DNA from: Prunus persica
Lineage: Eukaryota; Streptophyta; Magnoliopsida; Rosales; Rosaceae
Length of the DNA stretch: 64,000 nucleotides
Assembly: GCF_000346465.2 (NCBI RefSeq)
Contig: NC_034009.1
Span: forward strand, 33,831,251-33,895,250
Reading direction: 5' to 3'
Numbering within the stretch: position 1 is the stretch's first letter; each line of letters opens with the position of its first letter. A model generated the notes under the pieces. It was given only the letters and a program-made list of their open reading frames with translations, did not search any database and was not told where the DNA came from. This document shows positions 34,761 to 50,091 of this stretch, piece by piece. The position numbers and the translations under genes were made by a program.

Positions 34761-36034
34761 GCATACTACATTATTTCTTTACATTCATTTACTACCTAAT
34801 TACGTAAATGTAAATAGTAGGAACTTGCCTGCCGAATACGTAATTACGTGAATAGTAAAGGTGGGGCCAGTGAGAGTAGATGTAGAGGTGGTCCCCTCCG
34901 TATATTGTTGTAGGGTAGCGGTGGGTCCAAGTTGAAGTTGGGGTGGGGTCTCAGTGTCAAGTGCATGTGCCCACTGCCCGACATCATGAGAATTTAGTTT
35001 TTTAGGCTGAATTTATAGACGCTAGGTTCGCCTTTATAAAGCAAAGATTATTGATATATTAGCCGATAATAATATGCCATTATGTCTCACGAAAGGTTAC
35101 ACACCCACATTATATCCTCTCCCTCCCTTTGCCAAGACTCACTCACTCAGCCTAGACCAAAGCAACACACGAAAGGAAATAATGCAAAAGGACATACACA
35201 AATTAAAAAATAAAAAGAAGGAAAGGAACCAAAAGGATGAAAAGGGGAGAAGTGCCAATGCCTCCTCGGCTTTTGATAAAAACGAAAAGGAACATTCTTT
35301 AATTAAAAAGTTTTAATTATTTCATATAATTATAGGATAATGTATTTCTCAATTTTAAGAAAACTTGCGCTTATAATTCAAGTTATAAAGATCAAATGCC
35401 GGTGCACCTGAAGTCCCTCCCCTTTACTATCACTTACACATTTTTAGAGTGTTGTTAAACGAATCTTTAAAAAAACTAAGTACACCCTATAACCTAAGTA
35501 CTCCATAATTTTTAAAATCAAAATGTAAAATGATTTAAGAAAAACTGCCTACAAAAAACTTATAATTTAAGTGGTTAATAATAAAATCGTGTCAAACTTA
35601 CCCGGCGGAAAGGGAACTTGGGCCTAAAGTCTAAAGAGAATGCATATGAAAGAACAAGGGGCCTGGTAAAAAGGCTTTAGACGGAAACTCAGCGCACGAA
35701 TCCGGGGAGCAGAGGCCCACAATAGTAACAACAGGGAACAGGCCATCTCTTTAACCAGGTTAACCCAAGGGAGTTGGTCTAACCCAATTAGCAGGCTGGC
35801 CCAAGGAGAGAAGTGGCGCATAAGAGATTAGTTGAAGTTTAAAGGACACGATTAATTATAAATAAATTCATGACATAACTTGAACCGCCAAAGCGTAGCA
35901 TTTAAATAACACATAAATTATTATACAACTTCAACATCAGGCAACCATAACATGAACTTATTAACCCCATGATCTATATTATCTAGGAGATCAGATCAGA
36001 TCAGAGTATATTTACAAAAGCCCCCATATATTGT

Positions 36035-37976
<1,942 letters not shown>

Positions 37977-39107
37977 TGCTAGTGTGTGTGAATGTGAGGA
38001 GCGTTGAGAAGCCTTGAAATGGAGGGATTTTATTGGATTTTTCAGAGATATCGGATATTTTGGGTTTGGTTCTCTGGTTGGGTGTGCTTCCCAGAAGATT
38101 GTAACTTTGTAAACACGTGGTTTGTTTTGGTTCGTATGTTTGTCACCAAGTTGAGCTACAAACCAAATACGAGAAAGAGATGGGTTGGTTCCCTTTGCTA
38201 CATACGACTTTTTGGTACATGGGGATGGCTTCTACTCCATTATTGTTGCTTGTCATCTAGCGTCCCTCCATACAAATGTCCCCTTCCTTAATTTAATTCA
38301 TTTTGTTTAATTTGAATTATGAAATTAGATTAGGCCAGAGATGCTCAAAAAACTGGAGCCAACAATTATTTTTATTTTTTACGAATGATATTCTAATATA
38401 CTTTAAAGTATGCAAAGAGAAACGAACTCAAATGAAATAGAACGAGCACACTCCCTCAATTAACTAACCTAACCCATATTTATAAAGTCCAACGTTTTAA
38501 AGGCGTGTCATATTGGATTGCCATACTACATTCAAGTATTGGGCCGTGCAATTGGTGAACTCAAATCTGTATGGGGCAAATGGGCCCAATTTGTGTTAGG
38601 TAGTGTTTGGGGTAGCCCAACTTAATTTTCGGCCTACTTGGGTAGCCCAACTTTGAGCATACAAAAGAACCAACAAAGGAAAAGGCGGGACAGGTTCCGA
38701 GTCTTCTGACCCAAGAGTGCAAGGTAATTACCAGACGCCTACACAAACGCGGTGTTTTTCGTAATTCTATAATTACTTTTACCGCCCGCTTTCAGGGGTA
38801 TAGATCAGGCGTACACAAGCCTACGTTAACCCAGAGATTTATTGGTTACAATCGGGTAAAAGTCAAATAACCGACGATATTCTTCTCTTTCAACTAACAG
38901 TTCGACGACACGTACAAAGTTTGCGTGATTTAAAGGCTGTTGTGCGTCGGGGTTAATTAGTTAAGGCAGAGACGCAAAGGCAAGGAGAAGAGAGCGTCTC
39001 CCTTTCTTACAAATTTTGACTTGCGGTTAGCTTTGGGGTTCTCTGGTCAGCCAGAAACAGCAACAATCCCTAATATTTTGGGAGGTTTTGAGAAGTGAGG
39101 CGAGACG
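37977..39107. promoter_or_regulatory. Divergent intergenic promoter region (RD19-like / TFIIF beta)
   Basis: About 1.1 kb separates the two divergent start codons. Site II-like motifs (TGGGCC/T or complement) cluster at 38539-38653: TTGGGCC, ATGGGCCCAA, and two GGTAGCCCAACTT copies 30 bases apart (38611 and 38641). Site II elements are typical of plant housekeeping promoters. They lie about 450-570 bases from the TFIIF beta start, so their role is uncertain. Confidence 0.4.
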
Positions 39108-41178
39108 ATGGAGGAGGAGCGTGGTAATGGTAGTAGTAGTAGCAGGAACTTGGACACAGGGAAGGCCGAGAGCCCGGTGTGGCTGATGAAGTGCCCGGTG
39201 GTCGTAGCCAAGTCATGGAACTCTCACAACCCCTCTGATCCCCACCCTCTCTCCAAAGTCGTCCTCTCTCTCGATCCCCTCCGCGCCGACGACCCCTCTT
39301 CCCTCGAGGTTCTTATTACTTTTTTTTGCAATTCGATCAATTTTCTGAGTATACTTGGTGTGCTTTCGGAGTTCTTGTTATGAATTTGTTAATTAGTGCT
39401 AGAATTTTGAACACTTTAGCTTCAGCTCAATTACCTTGCAGCTTAAGCTTAATTGCTACTTATTCTTTGGTAAAACCCTAATTTCTGTTGTGCTCGACGA
39501 CTGATTGCTTGTGTTTTTGTGATCATAGTCTCATTCTTACAACTTGATTGATTGGGGTTTTGTAGCTCATATTGATTTCAAAACCGAATGCTTCTTTCTT
39601 TCTATTCTCCATTGATTGTTTGCTTACGCTCTCTAATTTTGCAATCAGTTCAAAATGGAGATGGCTGGCAGCAGTGGGGCTGCGAATTTGCCTAAAAGTT
39701 ATTCCTTGAATATGTTTAAAGACTTCGTTCCCATGTGCGTTTTCTCCGAGACAAATCAAGGTGAGGATCAGGAATTACATCTTCTGGCACTCATCCTATT
39801 TATACTTTTTCTTTCGTAAATACCTAATGTAATTCTTCTTTTTTTGTTTTAATAATGCACTTTCAAGCTAATGTTTCAACTTTGTGTTGATTGCAAACAT
39901 TTCTTCTCTTCCATGATGGTGTTTGTGATTTCATGATATGTCGGCATGATTTTAGCACTGATGGCGCTGTGCCTAGTCTAAATAGCGAGATTTCTTATAT
40001 TTGACCATGGCACATTAAACAAATATGGAAAAAAAATTGGGTTTTGGGCTGTTGAAATTGATTGGTCGAAGACATATGATGTATCTCTGTTGTAGATTCC
40101 AAACATGTATGCGCGGGTATCCAACTACTTAGGCTAACCTGTACAACGTTATTGCTTAATTGCTCTATCTATTATCTAGCGCCATTTTGTCTATAAAATC
40201 CTATGTTATGACTGTGCCATATCTTTCCTCCTCAACCATTTTACTAGCCTTTATCTCATAGTTGTAGAACATTTTACTTCTTCACCCTTTTATTGTAGTA
40301 AAAAAATCATCTTCATTTTAGGCAAGGTTTCTATGGAAGGGAAAGTAGAGCATAAGTTTGACATGAAGCCCCATGGTTCAAACATTGAGGAGTATGGAAA
40401 GTTGTGTCGTGAAAGGACAAACAAGTCAATGATCAAGAATAGGCAAATACAGGTAGCCATTATCTGCCATACGTTCTGAGATAACAGCTCTTGTTGTATA
40501 TGAATAATTGATTTTATTTGTCTCTCTTGTTGCTTTAATTCATTTTAAAGGTGATTGACAATGACCGAGGAATACATATGAGGCCCATGCCTGGTATGAT
40601 TGGCTTGATTTCATCCACTTCCAAGGTATCAACTTCCTTCCTATTCATTCTTTGCACAAACTAATACCAAAACAAGGAATGAGTTCTTGAATTATCTATG
40701 GCAGGATAAGAAGAAAACTCATCCGGTTAAACAATCAGACATGAAAAGGACTAGAAGAGACCGGGGGGAACTGGAGGATATCGTGTTCAAGTTATTTGAA
40801 AAACAACCAAATTGGACTTTGAAGCAGCTTGTGCAAGAAACTGATCAGCCTGCTGTATGTCTCTTAGCTGTTTGCTTATGCTTAGCTAAATGCTATACTC
40901 AGATTTTGCAACTTTGTAGTAATTTTTGCGATTTAGAATTAGTTCGTTTTATGAATTGCTCAAATCTTTACATAAATGTCTTTGCATTGGGTTAGAAACT
41001 TATTTCATATTGTGTTAACTGAACAGTGGCCACATTTTTTAAATGTTCTCTTCATGTGCAGCAATTCTTGAAAGAGATACTGAATGAGCTCTGCGTGTAC
41101 AATAAAAGAGGAACTAACCAGGGTACTTATGAGCTTAAGCCGGAGTACAAGAAATCTGTTGAGGATACAGCTGAATAA
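39108..41178 (+). CDS. Transcription initiation factor IIF subunit beta (RAP30)
   Basis: Six exons (39108-39308, 39649-39760, 40322-40452, 40551-40625, 40705-40854, 41062-41178) give 261 residues, the expected plant length. After an acidic/Ser-rich start comes the dimerisation region (PVWLMKCPVVVAKSWN, then HPLSKVVLSLDP). The middle carries SYSLNMFKDFVPMCVFSE and KSMIKNRQIQ. The C-terminal winged-helix DNA-binding domain includes LEDIVFKLFEKQPNWTLKQL and QFLKEILNELCVYNKRG. The protein pairs with TFIIF alpha, binds RNA polymerase II and brings it to the preinitiation complex in the nucleus. I see nothing unusual. Confidence 0.94.
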
Positions 41179-42341
41179 GTTTTTCTCTCTGCCTAGTTTA
41201 GCACCCTCCAATTTTTCTTCGGAGAACAGGTAGTTCATGATTAATCAGCAAGAAGAAAGGGTTGCCTGTCGTGTGGGGGCGACAGAGTAACACCATCAAC
41301 AAGAACTGTAACATGGGAGGCAATAGTTTACTTTTTATTTTCCTATATTTTTTTTACAGCCCGAAAGGTGCAGTTATAAACTTATAATGTTTGTTTGATC
41401 CGACAAGAGACGGTTAAATGCTTCCATAAACAGATAAACTTACTAGGCAAACGTGTGATTTGAAATTAGCTTGTACATTAAAACATTCACCTAGGATTTT
41501 AATTGAAAAATTTGAGAACAGTTTTGATACTTACCGGACAAGTGCATATCACTTCGAATATCCATCACCCATTTAAAATTTCAAAATAAATGCATAGAGC
41601 TTGTAGTTTAAGTGGTTAATTTCCGAGGTTTTGGATTCGAATTATCCTCTCCGTATAGATACATCATTACAATTTACATACCCTACTGAGATGAATGCCT
41701 CTCCCCAAGTCAGTGTGGGGTTTCTCCTCCTCCTCATCCAGTTTTTGAGGACCTCTCTCATCTTCCTTTCTTCGGGCACGTAAGGCCAACTTAAGGATGG
41801 GCCCAGACTAATTGAACACTTGGGCCTGAGATTTTGGTCCAAATTCGATGAGCCATTCTCTAAGAGGCGAGTACCCGCTAATAAACTGGGCTAGTCAATG
41901 GGTATGCTTTTGTACGTTAATTTTTCTTTCTGATATAAAATTAACCCGAAAGAGACAGATGATCGAACCCTAATATCAATGCAAAACTCAGTGGAAGAGT
42001 TGAATTATTGGGGGGCTTTGGAATGCGACCTGTATCTTAATCAAGCAAGCAAATGAAGACGATCGAGGATCACTTTTGCATTGTCTTTCTTTCTTTGAAC
42101 CTTTTTTTCGCTTTCAATAAATGAATAATGAGTTTGTATGAATATGGAATGCGAAACCTAACTGTTTGAAAATTAAAGCAGCGGCCGCCACTAGACCAAC
42201 ATGTAGATTTGCTATTCAAAATTTTATGATGCCCATGCTATACTATACCTTTTTTCTCGAATATCATCATTCCCTGCTACCTGCACATTATTATTTCTAC
42301 GCACAAATGCATATACAGATATTATTCATCATGTCAAGTCA

Positions 42342-42377
<36 letters not shown>

Positions 42378-43052
42378 CAGGTCGGTTTCCCAATCCATGT
42401 TTATTATTTTAATTAATTACTTTACTAGTATGTGTAATGTGTGTGTGTGAGATAATAGAAACCCTAATCTAATATTTCATGCATGGGTTTACAGTGTGAT
42501 TAGACTAGTGGGAGTCTTAACAACAAGGGAAGATTTCTTGGTAATTGACATTTATAAAGACGTGACAAAATAAATGAACCCCACCGACTACCGACTACCG
42601 ACTACCGAGTGTGAGAGTGGATGTTTCAATATAAATTGCATGAAGATACACATTATTTAATTAATTATGCCTAGCTAGAATTAATGAGGTCGATCGAGGC
42701 CTTGTCCATTCTTGGAATCTTGTTTGTCACCTTTGGAAGATTTTAAGAGAAAACTTTAGCACCACAAAAGTAAGATTCCAATACTATCTATCTTCCCATT
42801 CTCAAACAACATGATCAACTGAGCCAGCGAGCGATCGAGGCATCAACTTGTTCATGGAAATGCACTAGTTAGTGGGTTGGGTTGGGATAGCCCAGCGTTG
42901 GGACCCTTCCTTTCTCATTAATGGTGCAATTCATGAAAGCGAAGGCTAATGGGAACTCGGTCACTCCCATGAACGTGGATGCCAAAAGTGGCAAACCAAT
43001 TCATGGAGAGATATATATATATATATATGCAGTTTCGATCGTTTGGATTACA

Positions 43053-43190
43053 GAGGTTCAAGAGATTTGTAGTCACTCACCGTTGGATGTAAATTCAACA
43101 GTTCACTAACTCTTACACTTTTTTTAATAAACTTTTTTGAACCGTTAGATATTACATTCAACGATGGGTGACCACAGTCTCTTGAACTCC
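43053..43190. mobile_element. Hairpin (foldback) element, probable MITE
   Basis: Arms of about 52 bases (43053-43105 and 43138-43190) are imperfect inverted complements. The left arm runs GGTTCAAGAGATTTGTAGTC to CAACAGTTCA. The right arm runs TGAACCGTTAGATATTACAT to CTCTTGAACTC. The short AT-rich loop is about 32 bases, and both flanks run into TA repeats. No coding capacity. Confidence 0.65.
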
Positions 43191-46100
43191 CGTGGTTCAA
43201 GAGATCATGACAATATATATATATATATATATATGTGTGTGTATTGAGGCATTTATTAAGGTAAAGTTAAGCGAAACCATTTCATGCCCTAATCACCATA
43301 AAAAAAATATAGTCAAAAAGGAGAAAGCCAACTTGACTTTGATGGACAGCGATTAATTAGTATGTTATAGATGATTTGACACGCAATTAATTCATGATAA
43401 TCTACATTAGCATGTCTAATCGTGCAGTAATAAGTTTCTCAAAATAAATAACCGTGTTAATTAGCTCCATCTATCCAGCCCTAGCTAGCCCTTTACAATG
43501 TTTGCACACAGTGCAATTAGCGGTGGGTGGAATCACTTTTGTGCCAAAAGAAAAGAGCCAAACAAAAGCAATAAAGAATCAGTACTAGTGGGTTTATCTG
43601 GTACAAGATATGAAAAAGAAACCAACCAAGAACCAACCCACATAAAGCTACAGAGATCTTTCCAAACGAGGGATTAATTGGTCATGCCTTTATCTCTCAT
43701 TCCAATTTTCATTTACCAAACATGCACACACAGTTTTCTTCTTCTCATTGTCGTATTCTACTGATTCGTTTTGGAAGATTGTATATGATCATTCCAAGAA
43801 CCACAATGCCCCCCTCCCCAATAATTTAATAACCTCAACTTTCATGTTCATGGCTAAACATACACATAAGAGGCCCTGCCGTGGTGAAAGTGGCACCACT
43901 GCACAGGATTCCTGATTTTTGAGGGCCTTCGATTTTTTTTTTTACTTTATATAATATACACTAATATAATTGTATATATACTCCAATAAGCAAAACATTA
44001 ATTAACACAAAAGTGTATTTCATGGAGTTAGTTTCTAGCGTGTATCCTTTGGTACAAGACCTAGGTTTGAGTCTTAGTGAAGTGAATATATTCATAATTT
44101 TATTCTCTTTTTATTATAAGAACAAAGTTTAAAAGAGTTTTAAAAAAAGCACGTGAAAAATATAAGGGGAAAGATCCAACTAAACTAACAATAGTATATA
44201 TCACACCCATACACTCTCCTTAAGAAAAAAAAATACTTTCTTTCACTTAAAACAAAACAACAACAACAAAAAAAAAAAACATTCATGTCAACATGACAAC
44301 ATTAAAAAATTTATGATTTGATTTGTGATTGTTATTACATGCTAATTGATGATGAATTTTAGTTATAAAAAAAATTGTTTTATGACATGAATTCATGATT
44401 CTTTTATTTTTAGTATTTCATATTAGACTATGTGAGGACTCCAATTAAAATCTAACATAGGGCCCTCAAAATCTCAAGACCGGCCACATACATATAAAAA
44501 TGAGAGAGAGAGGGACAAATTATAAATAAATTATCCAGAAGAACTATTGAAGAAAGAATCAAACCCGGAATTTCAGCATCTCACTGGGACAGTCGCCCAC
44601 AGCAAAGTCATATCCTAGTTCAAATCATCATCACCTTATAAATTGTACATGCATTAGTTGGATATCAATTGGATGAGAGGCTTTAAAATATAAGTGGGTC
44701 TAGTTTTAGTTGAGCGGCGGTTCAAATATAATCTGTCTGGCAATATTTTAGATGCCAAACATATGCACATTTTTTAAACCAACAATTAATGAAAGTTGAG
44801 ACTAAAAGAGAAAGCATGACACACGTCTAACCATGATAGGGGGGGTAGACCACAGCACTACCCCAAGCCCAAAGCTTTTAAAACTTGTTGGTTCAGAGGC
44901 TTCAACGTGGCTTGAAGATGTTGAAGAACCCTAGCTTGCTAACACTGAACGCGACGTAAGATAAGAATTGCGTGATTGCCCTAGCATTGTCCATTTTGAC
45001 TATATGGCAAGGGTACCTATGGGAAAAAAGAAGCTTCATTCATATTGTCTCGAAAGTGCTAAACATTACTTTGAATTGTTTAAAGTCACTCTATTGCATT
45101 CGACCAGTTGGTTATTGCTGCCTCCTAAATTTTTCCAACATCTTAAATCATGGGGTTTTCCCTTGATTTATGTGATCGAATGGGTTAATCAACGTTAATT
45201 GCATATGAAGAACATCATTAGTAGTAGTAATAATGCGAATTAATTCGAATGATCTGCTTCCGTACAATATGCATATGGCTGTCTAGAGGATGCACGGTAT
45301 ATATAAACACCCTAGCTGTCAACGTGCCACGTGTTCTAGATGCACATGTAATGTTGGTGTCACCCCCATGTACGCAAATTCATCCAATCCATATACGTAA
45401 AGCTCGAATTCATCTTATACATGTTATATAGCAGAATACATATAGAAGCCCAGAAAGAAAAGCTCCCCTGCCCAAAAGTAAACAGATGGTAACATTTTAC
45501 ACAGCCTTCACATAAAGGAAATACAAATAAAATGAAAAGGAGAGCACTATTTTCCGCAGCAATAATTACTGGATCCACTCACACAAATTCAATATTATTC
45601 GGCCTTCAAGAATAGCAGCTCCAAAGCAAAAGATTCATAGCCATAGGAAAAAAAAATAGCATTGTTTTAGTATTTCCATCCACTAAATGTTATATCACGT
45701 GAAAGTATTATCATGTGTATTAGATTGGCAGTGTTATTTACTAAATACCATCTCCGTTTTATGGAAATCTTTATCTAACCATAGGGTATATATATGCATC
45801 CAGCATATCCTTGATACTCACATTCTTTTTCCATATTAAGGCAGAATCATACAGCATAAAACGAAAGTCCGCTACATACTTATGTACTACTTGCCCTACC
45901 CAACATTTTCGAATCTCTCGTTTTAGGCTCAAACTTTGCCTATTTTGCATCCCATAAATTGAAAGAAAAGAAAAAGTTGATCGAGTTTAGTTTAGTTTAT
46001 AAAGGAAAAAGAAAAAGAGAAAAAAGAAAAGAAAAGAAAAAGAGTATATTTTAATGAGTCAAAGACGGAGAGAGGGAGTCGACCAAACACTGGGTAGGAA

Positions 46101-46352
46101 GATTCTCTCGTGCAAACAAAATCTAATTTTAGCTGTCAGTCATGTAATTATGCAACTGCAAAGAGAATGGAATTGAGCAAATGCAATTAGCATCACAACT
46201 GGCTTGGTCAGGGTGGTGTCCGACCGGTTCATGCAGGCCGGGTCAGACCCCGTCCTTCTCTTCCGAACCTGTAGCTTTTTACAATAATAAAATAATACTG
46301 ATTACAAAACCCTACTGTCAGATAGAAAGAAGTACCTTTTAACGATCAAGAG

Positions 46353-46353
<1 letters not shown>

Positions 46354-46393
<40 letters not shown>
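46354..46393. repeat. (TA)n microsatellite
   Basis: About 20 TA dinucleotides in the WAT1 upstream spacer. Confidence 0.95.
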
Positions 46394-46398
<5 letters not shown>

Positions 46399-47756
46399 TG
46401 TTACTTACTGGGGCAGGCCCAGGCCTTGTTCTTCTTTTGAAATAGAGAAGAATGATGGTGGTCTCAATTGAGGGGAGGCAGCCTGTCTCTTAAAGCGAGG
46501 AGGCTTCATATCAATGAGGATATATCACAATTGATCCAGCCAACTTTGGGAGTGGCCGGTCACCAGTCGGAATAATATTTACTCGCTCGCTCAGTGTCAG
46601 TGGAAAGAAAGAAACACTTTCATATTTTTTTATTTTAGAAAACAAAAGATATCATAATAAAGAAGCTTTAATTCTCTAATTCATGATTAATTAACGAAAG
46701 AGCGCCATTAGTTTTTCTTGGTTTAGTTTATATTCGAAAAGAAGGATCAAGGAGCTAGAAAAGATGGATTCTTCCTGTTGGCTATTACTTTTCTCTTTTT
46801 GAAAAATATACACTGCCTGCCACATATATGGATATGGTCCTGCATCTCTATCAAAGTGGCGTATATTTTTTTCTTACCTTTTTCTGATCAAACCTCAATT
46901 CTCAACCGAGGGTGGACCACCCTCGTCCAAAACAAGGCTTTTATCCATCCCATGATCTTAAATCTTAACCACCATTTCAACCGAGGGTGTTCTCTGCAAA
47001 TGAGAAGACTATACTCGTTAGGTACGTAATGCAACTAGAGATCATCATCACATCAAGGGTATCCTTAGTGCCAACAAAGGTTTGATACCTGTACGTACGG
47101 CGGATATAAATTAATCGTGTAGGCAAGTTTCATGCTCTAGGGAACAGTAAAACTATTAACTAATACAGATAAAATACACACAAATAAATTACACCCATGA
47201 TATAAAACTATATACATGTGTGTGTGCAGAGTAAAATATTTAGTTAAAGGGTGGTGGGGAAGAGGGGGATGTGGTGGTGGTGGTGGGGTTGCAGGTTTTC
47301 ACGGGGGATGAGAACGCATGGCATATGGGCATATGAGGCTCCCACATCCCCTCGTGCGCGCTATCTATCATGAATCATATATGGATCCTCATCCATGGCG
47401 GCTCTTTCCCCTACCTCTTAATATCTAATAGCTAGCTACCTCTTAATTATCATCATTAATAGCGTGCTGCCAAAACAGAAGAAGCTGTTAAATAAATAAT
47501 TTCATTTCATTTTTCATATACATGTAGCTTACTAGTGGTAGTGCGATCGATTGGGGACTTGTCTTGTCAGCTAAGCCCCAAGAGAGAGAGAGAGAGAGAG
47601 CAGAATATTATGTTATGTGATGTGGGAGACAACCAAAAACATTTCAAGCTTAACAACAGTTGACATAACGTCTTTTTAGGGCCCTCGTGGGACCCCCACT
47701 TCCCTTTCCTCTCACTCTCTCTTGAGTCTTGACTCTGTTGACCTCCCTTCCCTCTC

Positions 47757-47764
47757 TATATTTA
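47757..47764 (+). promoter_or_regulatory. Putative TATA box of WAT1
   Basis: TATATTTA inside CTCTCTATATTTATATCTC lies 129 bases upstream of the ATG, leaving a leader of about 100 bases. Placement and the C/T-rich context fit a plant TATA box. Confidence 0.55.
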
Positions 47765-47892
47765 TATCTCTAACTTCATCCCTAACTCTCCACCACTTCT
47801 CTTCTTCTTAATTACTTCTCTTACTTTGTAACAACACCAGCTATCACTAATTTGCTAGCTTGATCAGCTAGCTTAGGTGAGATCGTATTTCA

Positions 47893-50091
47893 ATGGCTGA
47901 TGCAGTAGGTTCAGCCTCTGCGAAGAGAATGTGTTGTTCGGTGCCTGAGAGACTCCAACTGCATGGGGCCATGCTGGCCTTGCAGTTTGGCTATGCTGGT
48001 TTCCATGTTGTCTCTAGAGCTGCCCTCAACATGGGCATTAGCAAGCTTGTCTTCCCTGTTTACAGGAACATCATCGCTCTGCTTATGCTCCTTCCCTTTG
48101 CCTATTTTCTAGAGAAGTACGTATATATAGATATCCTCACTACTCATAACCTACGTACTTACCATTAATTAATTCTTCTCTAGCAATAGTTCATATGAAT
48201 TAACATGTTGTACTTCTTATTATTAATATCAGGAAGGACAGGCCTGCAATTACACTAAACTTTCTCGTTCAGTTCTTCCTCCTGGCGCTTATTGGGTATG
48301 ACTGAAAAAAAGAGTTGCACATTAATTTGATGAAAATTCCAAGATTTGTATATTGTGATAATTGATCACTTTTTATTTCAAACTAATTATATATCTTTTT
48401 CCCCACAGAATAACAGCAAACCAAGGATTCTACTTGCTGGGGTTGGACAACACATCTCCAACCTTTGCTTCTGCCATCCAAAATTCCGTCCCAGCCATCA
48501 CCTTCCTCATGGCAGCCGTACTCAGGTAAGCTTTAACTCAATTTCCCTCTTGCATGTATGAACAATACAAGTTAATTAATGTTTGAATTCTTAATATGTT
48601 CTTAAGATTAACTAGTAAGTATGTCCCTATATAATTAAACATTGCAGGATTGAGCACGTGAGGCTAAACAGAAAAGACGGTATCGCAAAGGTGATCGGAA
48701 CGATTTTCTGCGTTGCCGGAGCCTCCGTAATTACTCTGTACAAGGGTCCCACCATATACAGCCCAACTCCCCCACTGCAGATGATGAGATTGATGGGCAA
48801 TGCTACCTCCATAGTATCATCGTCATCATCCTTATCATCCTCATCATCTTCATCAGCAATAATGTCAACGCTTGGTGATGCAAATGGCAAGAGCTGGACT
48901 CTGGGTTGCCTGTACCTGATCGGGCATTGCCTGTCGTGGTCCGGCTGGCTCGTCTTCCAAGCCCCGGTTCTGAAGAAGTACCCGGCTCGTCTCTCTGTGA
49001 CCTCCTACACCTGCTTCTTTGGTCTCATACAGTTCATCGTAATCGCTGCCATTTTTGAGAGAGACGCTCAGGCTTGGATCTTTCACAACGGAGGAGAAGT
49101 CTTCAGCATCTTATACGCGGTCAGTAACTTAATAGATTAAAAATAAAAGTGTGACACATTAATTATTTCTTAAAATGACGAGCATGGCCCTGTTCTGCTG
49201 AGGTGGGAGCCAGGAAAAAAATGAGAGTGGGTCGAATTAGGAACAAATGTTATTCTTTGGCCCGAGATTTAGGCAATAGTTTCTTGGTTAGTTAACAAAA
49301 AGCTTGCCAAAGTAAAAGTGTGTCAAAGTCGGCAGAAATAAAAGGAGGGGGCAATACTTGTTGTTCATGTGCGAATACTCAAGTATGCTTTGCAAATGCA
49401 AAAATGCAAAAATGCAATAATGCAGGGTGGTGGTGGTGTGGTGGGTATTGAAAGTGAAATATGAAACTCTTTCTTTCTTTCTTTCTTCTTTTTTTTGTTT
49501 GTTTGTTTTGATTAATTAATATTTTTGCGGTTAAATGAATTAATTATGAAATATGATGAAAAATGCAGGGAGTGGTTGCTTCAGGGATCGCATTCGCTGT
49601 ACAGATATGGTGCATAGACAGAGGGGGCCCTGTCTTTGTTGCTGTATATCAACCTGTTCAGACCCTCGTTGTCGCTATAATGGCCTCCGTCGCTTTAGGC
49701 GAAGAATTCTACTTGGGCGGGTACTTATACATACATACATACATACATACATACTTGATCATAAGTACATAAAGAAAATTTCAAGACATATGACATTTTG
49801 GCCTCATCTTTGTTGTCGTGGAATTAAAATGTATATTTACATGTAGTAAATAGTAATTAATAATAACAAGGGTGATGTACATTTGACAGGATAATTGGGG
49901 CGGTGCTGATCATAGTGGGACTGTACCTAGTGCTGTGGGGTAAAAACGAAGAAAGAAAGTTTGGTCTAATAGCTCAAGCAAACAGCAGGGCTGGAATTCT
50001 GTCCACTCCGGAGCACGCAAACAACAGGAAAAGCCAAGCCAAGACGTCCCTCACTCAGCCACTCATCCCTCCATCAACCGAAAATGTTTGA
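47893..50091 (+). CDS. WAT1: WAT1 (WALLS ARE THIN 1), EamA-type vacuolar auxin transporter
   Basis: Six exons (47893-48116, 48233-48295, 48409-48525, 48648-49119, 49569-49720, 49890-50091) give 409 residues. Two EamA repeats supply about ten transmembrane helices, as in the drug/metabolite transporter superfamily. Blocks such as LQFGYAGFHVVSRAALNMGI, ITANQGFYLLGLDNTSPTFA, GHCLSWSGWLVFQAPVLKKY and AVQIWCIDRGGPVFVAVYQP are nearly identical to Arabidopsis WAT1 as I recall it, and the C-terminus ends STENV as there. WAT1 sits in the tonoplast, exports auxin from vacuoles and is needed for secondary wall deposition. The extra length over Arabidopsis (about 389) is mostly a serine-rich tract in the central loop at 48813-48865. 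Confidence 0.95.

Larger units (their letters stand above)
31640..36034. other. Intergenic between the SRS-like and RD19-like genes
   Basis: The left part is the SRS-like promoter and leader, including a CT repeat at 32117-32163. The rest is AT-rich with no recognisable gene. It holds a GGATCATG tandem at 33168-33210, a poly-A run at about 33595-33616, and an ATTATTTT tandem at 34717-34760. The segment next to 36035 is likely the 3' UTR of the protease gene. Confidence 0.6.
41179..47892. other. Intergenic between TFIIF beta and WAT1
   Basis: The first ~250 bases are TFIIF beta 3' UTR. No recognisable gene follows. TA repeats lie at 42344-42373, 43011-43028, 43214-43232 and 46354-46393. A hairpin element is at 43053-43190, and a perfect 19-base palindrome at 46907-46925. 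Two weak tRNA-like stretches (41595-41650, 44030-44075) could be SINE relics. The segment from about 47600 is the WAT1 promoter. Confidence 0.55.

Noticed and set aside
41595..41650. tRNA-like stretch GGATTCGAATTATCC (also 44030-44075 and 4965-4985)
   Set aside because: No cloverleaf can be folded and the A-box is poor. At most these are decayed SINE or retroelement relics.
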